A DNA stretch of 64,000 bases, taken from positions 124,001 through 188,000 of the forward strand of contig NZ_FXAZ01000004.1 in NCBI RefSeq assembly GCF_900177815.1, given 5' to 3'. Positions within the stretch are counted from its first letter, which is position 1. Each line of letters opens with the position of its first letter. The DNA comes from Paenibacillus aquistagni. Its GTDB lineage: Bacteria; Bacillota; Bacilli; Paenibacillales; Paenibacillaceae. Below the pieces are notes generated by a model. That model did not search any database, was not told where the DNA came from, and worked only from the letters and a program-made list of their open reading frames with translations. Shown here one piece after another: positions 59,282 to 64,000 of this stretch. Both the position numbers and the translations under genes were made by a program.

Positions 59282-60919
59282 ATGCAACCCATCACGACTA
59301 TTGCGTCCCATCTTGGGATCGATATTAATGATCTTGAGCCTTATGGAAAATATGCAGCTAAGCTCAGCGAAAGCTTATGGGATGATATTGAAGCAAGAGA
59401 CAACGGCAAGCTGATTCTGGTGACCGCCATGAATCCCACCCCAGCAGGAGAAGGGAAGACATTGACGACAATCGGGCTGACACAGGGCTTGAATCGTATT
59501 GGCCACAAGGCTGTTGCTGCACTGCGCGAGCCTTCGCTTGGCCCTTGCATGGGCATGAAGGGCGGGGCCACAGGCAGCGGTGCTGCGCAGATTGTCCCTT
59601 CTGATGATATCAACCTTCATTTTACAGGAGATATTCACGCTGTAACTTCTGCGCATAATCTAGCCGCAGCAATGCTCGACAATCATTTGATGCAGGGAAA
59701 TGCGCTTCATATTGATGTAAATCGTATCGTATGGAAGCGTGTGGTGGATATGAATGATCGTCCTTTGCGCCGCACCGTGATTGGACTTGGCGAGGGCAAT
59801 GGCGTCGTGCGCGAGGACGGATATATGATTACAACCGCGTCAGAAGTGATGGCGGTATTATGTTTGGCTGAGAATCTGCAAGATCTGAAGAAGCGGCTTG
59901 GGCGAATGATACTTGCTTATAGCATGACAGGCGAGCCGATAACGGTAGACCAGATTGGCGCTACAGAAGCGATGAGCGTGCTGCTTCGTCATGCGGTAAA
60001 GCCGAATCTTGTACAGACAATTGAAGGGGACCCTGTGCTCATTCATGGAGGCCCGTTCGCCAACATTGCGCACGGCTGCTCCAGCGTGCGTGCAACGCGG
60101 TATGGACTGAAGCTTGCTGATTATGTGGTCACAGAAGCGGGCTTCGGTGCAGATCTTGGCGCTGAGAAATTTCTTGATATCAAATGCCGTCAAACGGGTC
60201 TTATGCCGTCTGTTGTAGTATTGGTAGCGACGGTTAAGGCGCTTAAATACAACGGCGGGATCAAGAAGGACGAGCTTACGGCACCGAATCTGGATGCCCT
60301 GCAAGAGGGGCTTGCGAATCTGAGACGTCACATTGAGAATTTGCACAAGTATGGTCTTCCTATTGTTGTTGCCGTGAACCGCTTTGCGACTGACACAGAG
60401 GAAGAGCTTCATGAAGTGATATCCTTCTGCCGTGGCTTGTCATGTGAGGTTGCGTTGTCTGAGGCCTGGGCAAAAGGTGGAGAGGGCGCTCGTGCGCTTG
60501 CAGAGGCAGTGGCTCAAGCGGCTGAATGCTCCCGTGTGGAGGAGGAATTCCGCTTGCTCTATCCTGATAATACTCCACTTCGGGACAAAATTAAAATCGT
60601 GGTCCGCGAGATCTATCGTGGTGCGGATATTCGCTTTACTCCAAAAGCGTCGCGTGCACTATCTCGAATCGAAGAGCAATTCGGGCACGAACTGCCTGTC
60701 TGCATGGCGAAGACACCGTATTCGTTCTCAGACAACCCCAAGCTATTAGGTGCGCCTGTTGATTTCGTGATGGACATCTCAGATGTAAGAATCTCTGCCG
60801 GCGCAGGCTTCGTGGTGGTGGAGACCGGAACGATAATGACGATGCCTGGCTTGCCGAAGGAGCCAGCGGCTCTTCGCATTCAGCTTCATGAGGATGGCAC
60901 CGTATCGGGTCTGGAGTAA
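59282..60919 (+). CDS. fhs: Formate--tetrahydrofolate ligase
   Basis: A 545-residue ligase that makes 10-formyltetrahydrofolate from formate, tetrahydrofolate and ATP, feeding purine synthesis and formyl-Met initiation. The P-loop PTPAGEGKT (about 50-60) and the long family-conserved block with EPSLGPCMGMKGGATGSGAAQ, FTGDIHAVTSAHN and ADYVVTEAGFGADLGAEKF are intact. Length is normal (about 555). ATG 59282 follows CAGGTGAGA. GTG 59270 is an in-frame alternative. Transcribed alone, with a terminator after it. Confidence 0.98.
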   Translation: MQPITTIASHLGIDINDLEPYGKYAAKLSESLWDDIEARDNGKLILVTAMNPTPAGEGKTLTTIGLTQGLNRIGHKAVAALREPSLGPCMGMKGGATGSGAAQIVPSDDINLHFTGDIHAVTSAHNLAAAMLDNHLMQGNALHIDVNRIVWKRVVDMNDRPLRRTVIGLGEGNGVVREDGYMITTASEVMAVLCLAENLQDLKKRLGRMILAYSMTGEPITVDQIGATEAMSVLLRHAVKPNLVQTIEGDPVLIHGGPFANIAHGCSSVRATRYGLKLADYVVTEAGFGADLGAEKFLDIKCRQTGLMPSVVVLVATVKALKYNGGIKKDELTAPNLDALQEGLANLRRHIENLHKYGLPIVVAVNRFATDTEEELHEVISFCRGLSCEVALSEAWAKGGEGARALAEAVAQAAECSRVEEEFRLLYPDNTPLRDKIKIVVREIYRGADIRFTPKASRALSRIEEQFGHELPVCMAKTPYSFSDNPKLLGAPVDFVMDISDVRISAGAGFVVVETGTIMTMPGLPKEPAALRIQLHEDGTVSGLE

Positions 60920-60973
60920 ACGCTCTAATTAAGATTCCGGCTGCTAATTAACATGATTTCATTCATTTGAAAA

Positions 60974-61029
60974 GAGCTCTTTTCAAGGTGAGCCATGCTG
61001 AGGGATGGATCGCTGAGAAGAGCTTTTTT
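60974..61029 (+). terminator. Terminator after fhs
   Basis: AGCTCTTTTCA (60974-60984) and TGAGAAGAGCT pair with one wobble and run into seven T. Confidence 0.78.
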
Positions 61030-61214
61030 TAGCTGAACACACTTCCATAAATTACATGATTTCTCTAGCTGCTTCTAAGCGTTGAATCATGATAGAATAA
61101 GGCTCGTTGTGTGTTTGTAGAGTGGGCTATAGAAATTGTATCTTATTACCATCTTACAAACAAGAACTGTGCATCAAAGAAAGAGATCACATCTAAAGGG
61201 GAGCATAAAACAAC

Positions 61215-61829
61215 ATGAATACGGAACAACGGCAGGTAAAAATCGCGACAGCTGATCCAAGTGCGATCGGATTGTTCGGTCTTGCCATGGTGACGCTTGT
61301 GGCGTCCACGCAGAAGCTTGGATGGACAGACGGAACCTCATTTATTATTCCTTGGGCGATCTTCCTTGGAGCCTTTGCCCAACTGTTTGCTTGCATTCAC
61401 GATGCAAAGAAGGGCAATACCTTCGGTACCACAGCCTTCGGGGGCTATGCTTTCTTCTGGTTTGCAGTCGGCACGTCCTGGATGATTCAGCATGGACTCT
61501 TCGGTGAATCGATGGCGCAAGGAGCAGATCCACATCAGCTTGGCGTTGCCTTTGTCGGCTACCTGATCTTTACCTTGTTCATGACGATTGGCGCAATGGA
61601 GGCCAATAAAGTATTGTTTATTATTTTTGTCCTGATCGACTTTTTGTTCCTAGGCTTAAGCATGGATTCCTTTGGCATTGCATCGCATGTGATGCATAAG
61701 GTTGCTGCCGTATCTGAGTTCGGCATCGCACTGGTCAGCTTCTATGGTTCGGCTGCATCTGTGCTGAATGCGCACTTTGGGCGTTCTTTCCTGCCAATCG
61801 GAAAGCCATTTGGAATATTTAAAAAATAA
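61215..61829 (+). CDS. Acetate uptake transporter, GPR1/FUN34/YaaH family
   Basis: A 204-residue membrane protein with six spans, related to SatP (YaaH), which imports acetate or succinate with protons. The family start motif is DPSAIGLFGLA (NPxxxGLxxxA), followed by AIFLGAFAQLFACIHDAKKGNTFGTTAFGGYAFFW, the family core. AAAGGGGAG precedes the ATG by about 12 bases. It is not operon-linked, and both flanks carry terminators. It is a neighbour of fhs, so one-carbon and acetate metabolism may be co-located. Confidence 0.93.
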   Translation: MNTEQRQVKIATADPSAIGLFGLAMVTLVASTQKLGWTDGTSFIIPWAIFLGAFAQLFACIHDAKKGNTFGTTAFGGYAFFWFAVGTSWMIQHGLFGESMAQGADPHQLGVAFVGYLIFTLFMTIGAMEANKVLFIIFVLIDFLFLGLSMDSFGIASHVMHKVAAVSEFGIALVSFYGSAASVLNAHFGRSFLPIGKPFGIFKK

Positions 61830-61852
61830 GTTTACATTTGCATAATAGATAA

Positions 61853-61898
61853 AAGTCGCTTTTTGAAACAGCTTGGCTGTGGAGGAAGCGGCTTTTTT
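61853..61898 (+). terminator. Terminator after acetate transporter
   Basis: AAGTCGCTT and AAGCGGCTT arms with an inner ACAGC/GCTGT stem and six T. Confidence 0.75.
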
Positions 61899-61972
61899 GT
61901 CCGGAGGGACAAGAGGTTTAACGGTATCATATTGGGGCAGCAGGCAGGGAATCCACCAGAGAAATAATTAAA

Positions 61973-62007
61973 GCCCCTTATATCCACGGGCAATGGACAT
62001 AAGGGGC
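61973..62007 (-). terminator. Terminator of the GH130 gene
   Basis: On the minus strand GCCCCTTATGTCCA and TGGATATAAGGGGC pair with one mismatch, followed by TTTAATTATTT. Confidence 0.75.
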
Positions 62008-62120
62008 ATGGGGGGGTTACAAAGAAAGCATGATTCATGGGTTCAATGCATCTTTGTAATTCACAATTACATTATACTGCGTTTGTCGCAGATAATCCAA
62101 TTCATAAACACGCATTTTTT

Positions 62121-63110
62121 TTACTTAACGCGGGAGTTGTTTTTGACAAATTCCACAATTTCATCAACATAGCCGAATGCAACAGCTGTTACCGTGTCAG
62201 CTGCACCATAGTAGATCGCGATGCGGCCTGTATCAGCATCCACAAGAGACGCACAAGGGAACGCTACGTTAGGAACGTCGCCTACGCACTCATAGTACGT
62301 GGAAGGTTGAAGCAAGTATGGCTCACTGCGGTACAATACTTTCCAAGGCTGTTCCAAATCAAGAAGAGCAGCGCCGAATGCATATACATAGCCGTTGCAG
62401 GAGTTCAATACGCCGTGATAGATCATCAGCCAGCCTTCGCTTGTCTCGATCGGAATCGGGCCAGCGCCGACTTTCTTGCTTTGCCATCCGCCAAGTGTAC
62501 CCATTACATGGCGATGACGTCCCCAATATTCCATATCTGGGCTTTCGCTGTAGAAGATATCTCCGAATGGAGTATGTCCTGTGTCGGATGGACGGCTAAG
62601 CATTGCATAGTTGCCATTAATCTTGCGCGGGAACATAACGCCGTTACGGTTGTATGGCAAGAATGCATTTTCTAATTGATGGTAAGTCTTGAAGTCATAC
62701 GTATAAGCCACACCGATTGTTGGGCCGTGGTAAATGTTACACCATGTTACATAATAACGGTCTTCGATCCAGCATACGCGTGGGTCGTAACCTTCGATAA
62801 AGTTACCGATCTCAGGATCATCGCACTCGAATTTGAGGGGCTCTTCGTTGATTTCCCAATTCAAGCCGTCTTTACTGAAACCAGTGTGAAGTCTCATATA
62901 ACGATTGCGATCATCGCAGCGGAATACGCCAGCAAATCCGCCTTCAAACGGCACAACAGCACTGTTGAAAATACTGTTGGAGTTCGGAAGCAGGTCGCGA
63001 GGAATAACAGGGTTTTGCGTATAACGCCATAATACGTCGCGGTGACCTTCTGGGCGCTCTTCCCATGGAATATTCGGAAGGCTTGGTCCAACAATGTTAA
63101 GTTTGCTCAT
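62121..63110 (-). CDS. GH130 glycoside phosphorylase
   Basis: A 329-residue five-bladed beta-propeller of family GH130, which breaks beta-mannosidic or related bonds with phosphate to give a sugar-1-phosphate. [42 protein letters not shown] (catalytic Asp region), [21 protein letters not shown] and [15 protein letters not shown] are the family blocks. No signal peptide, so it acts on imported oligosaccharides. ATG 63110 has GAGGT upstream and is preferred over the longer in-frame start at 63185. A LacI regulator lies upstream on the same strand, and a large palindrome overlaps the likely promoter. Confidence 0.92.
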   Translation of the reverse strand: MSKLNIVGPSLPNIPWEERPEGHRDVLWRYTQNPVIPRDLLPNSNSIFNSAVVPFEGGFAGVFRCDDRNRYMRLHTGFSKDGLNWEINEEPLKFECDDPEIGNFIEGYDPRVCWIEDRYYVTWCNIYHGPTIGVAYTYDFKTYHQLENAFLPYNRNGVMFPRKINGNYAMLSRPSDTGHTPFGDIFYSESPDMEYWGRHRHVMGTLGGWQSKKVGAGPIPIETSEGWLMIYHGVLNSCNGYVYAFGAALLDLEQPWKVLYRSEPYLLQPSTYYECVGDVPNVAFPCASLVDADTGRIAIYYGAADTVTAVAFGYVDEIVEFVKNNSRVK

Positions 63111-63224
63111 GAACAAGTACCTCACTTTGTTTATAGTATTGTCATTGATGAGAACGCTAACTTTGAGATGCATTCCAAAGTGCATTCGTGAATGCGTTTT
63201 CTTTTATAGTCTAAATGTAAAATA

Positions 63225-63259
63225 AAATGCACGCTATGTCAATAACATAGTGTGCATTT
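63225..63259 (-). promoter_or_regulatory. Large palindromic operator between LacI and GH130 genes
   Basis: AAATGCACGCTATGT (63225-63239) and ACATAGTGTGCATTT (63245-63259) are inverted repeats with one mismatch around a 5-base spacer. A TATAAA at 63208-63203 on the minus strand has the left arm at its -35 position. Further GCATTC/GAATGC repeats occur at 63182-63195. Confidence 0.75.
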
Positions 63260-63296
63260 ATTTCGTAAAATTTGTGCAATTGTAGATTAAATGATA

Positions 63297-64000
63297 TTAC
63301 ATTAGGTTATTTAATCCAATTACACGTGTCGCTACCCGGACAAATTCTTTGGGACGATCCGGATGATCGATCCGCCATTTCAATAATTCGGCCGCGCGCA
63401 GGCCCATTTCACGCTTTGGCACATCCACGGTTGGCATGGAAGGCTGCAGCAATGACAACTCGCCGCTATTGTCGAAGCCTGTGACGAGAATATCCTCAGG
63501 GACTCGTTTTCCTTCCTCTCTTAAGAGGTGAACGAGTTCGATGGCGACAGCATCGTTGGCACATATATAGACCTGAGGGCGCTCTTGATTCTCACGAAGT
63601 GCATCTCGAAGCTGCTCTTTGTAGTAATAGTGTCTCGGTAAAGTGTTCGTAATATTCAAGACTTCATTCATTGGAAGCTTCGCTTCCTCCATTGCACGGT
63701 TAAAGCCCATCCAGCGCTCCCAATAGCTGAGACAAGATCCGATATCACCTACAAAGCCAATTGAGGTGTATCCGTTTGCAAGAATGGACTTAGTCATTTG
63801 GTACACGCTGTCGCTGTTGTTCATGGTGAGAATATCCGTCTTCAGTTCGTTCATATTGAAGGTTGCGAATGTGTCTACAAATAGTGCGGGTATACCGGTC
63901 TGCTCAAGATGCTCATAGTAGCTTTGAAGAAAGGAGCCGATAGTAATCATGCCGGCTGGGCGCTGCATGGAGAAGAGTGGAGGCAGACGCAGCTCATTTT
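63297..64000 (-). CDS. LacI-family regulator (partial, runs off the window)
   Basis: The C-terminal 234 residues of a LacI-type repressor, and the frame is still open at the right edge. NELRLPPLFSMQRPAGMITIG leads into the periplasmic-binding-like sensor (SIGFVGDIG, VYICANDAVAIELVHLLREEGKRVPEDILVTGFDNSG, and the final VDVPKREMGLRAAELLKWRI). The DNA-binding domain lies beyond the window. Next downstream gene is the GH130 phosphorylase, with a large palindrome between, so it probably controls that gene in response to an oligosaccharide. Confidence 0.9.
   Translation of the reverse strand, partial: NELRLPPLFSMQRPAGMITIGSFLQSYYEHLEQTGIPALFVDTFATFNMNELKTDILTMNNSDSVYQMTKSILANGYTSIGFVGDIGSCLSYWERWMGFNRAMEEAKLPMNEVLNITNTLPRHYYYKEQLRDALRENQERPQVYICANDAVAIELVHLLREEGKRVPEDILVTGFDNSGELSLLQPSMPTVDVPKREMGLRAAELLKWRIDHPDRPKEFVRVATRVIGLNNLM

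Overview
The window looks like chromosome from a spore-forming, low-to-mid GC Firmicute close to Paenibacillus (Paenibacillaceae). Four things point there. There are strong AGGAGG-type ribosome binding sites and frequent GTG/TTG starts. There is a spore-coat transglutaminase (Tgl). The siderophore locus is arranged like Bacillus btr-feuABC-besA. There are LplABC-type sugar importers and FN3-containing chitinases of the kind common in Paenibacillus. I saw no rRNA, tRNA or CRISPR array.

Layout. 1-2.6 kb: a membrane GGDEF/EAL signalling protein preceded by nested mini-ORFs. 2.8-9.3 kb: a Fur-controlled iron-siderophore locus (AraC-type regulator with a binding domain, lipoprotein, two permeases, double-domain esterase) with no ATPase. 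9.4-11.4 kb: cold-shock protein with a terminator-like leader hairpin, a YdjO-like zinc protein, and an EamA exporter. 11.6-13.5 kb: a TetR/cytochrome P450 pair sharing a palindromic operator. 14-18.2 kb: secreted GH18 chitinase, NiaP-like MFS carrier, EamA transporter. 18.4-24.2 kb: two Gfo/Idh/MocA oxidoreductases flanking tgl and a Lys/Gln-rich small protein, then a DUF445 membrane protein. 24.4-27.7 kb: a two-component system, a 47-residue membrane peptide and a membrane metallophosphoesterase. 27.8-28.0 kb: a 43-bp tandem repeat. 28.1-34.2 kb: a SWIM-SNF2 helicase, a lipoprotein, a membrane protein and a GNAT. 34.3-36.5 kb: MarR plus DHA2 drug efflux.

36.6-40.6 kb is an AT-rich accessory island. 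It holds a decayed IS30 transposase, a 5'-truncated RHS protein with a HINT domain and toxin-like tip, its probable immunity gene, an XRE repressor and an unknown protein. 40.9-51.7 kb is dominated by phosphoester chemistry: a HAD nucleotidase, a LamG-metallophosphoesterase and a DeoR regulator. After a DoxX gene comes an operon of a divergent GDPD, an LplABC-like importer (again without ATPase), a PHP phosphoesterase, a calcineurin-type phosphoesterase and a MATE transporter. 53.3-59.2 kb: catalase behind PerR/Fur-like boxes, a zinc-ribbon protein, a probably leaderless TetR, a reductase-hydrolase fusion and a thiamine-binding protein. 59.3-64 kb: formate-tetrahydrofolate ligase, an acetate transporter, and a GH130 glycoside phosphorylase behind a large palindrome and a LacI regulator that runs off the right edge.

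The points most worth a second look are the RHS toxin/immunity island, the phosphodiester-scavenging locus, the double-headed siderophore esterase, the csp leader attenuator, the candidate Tgl substrate and the nested leader ORFs.
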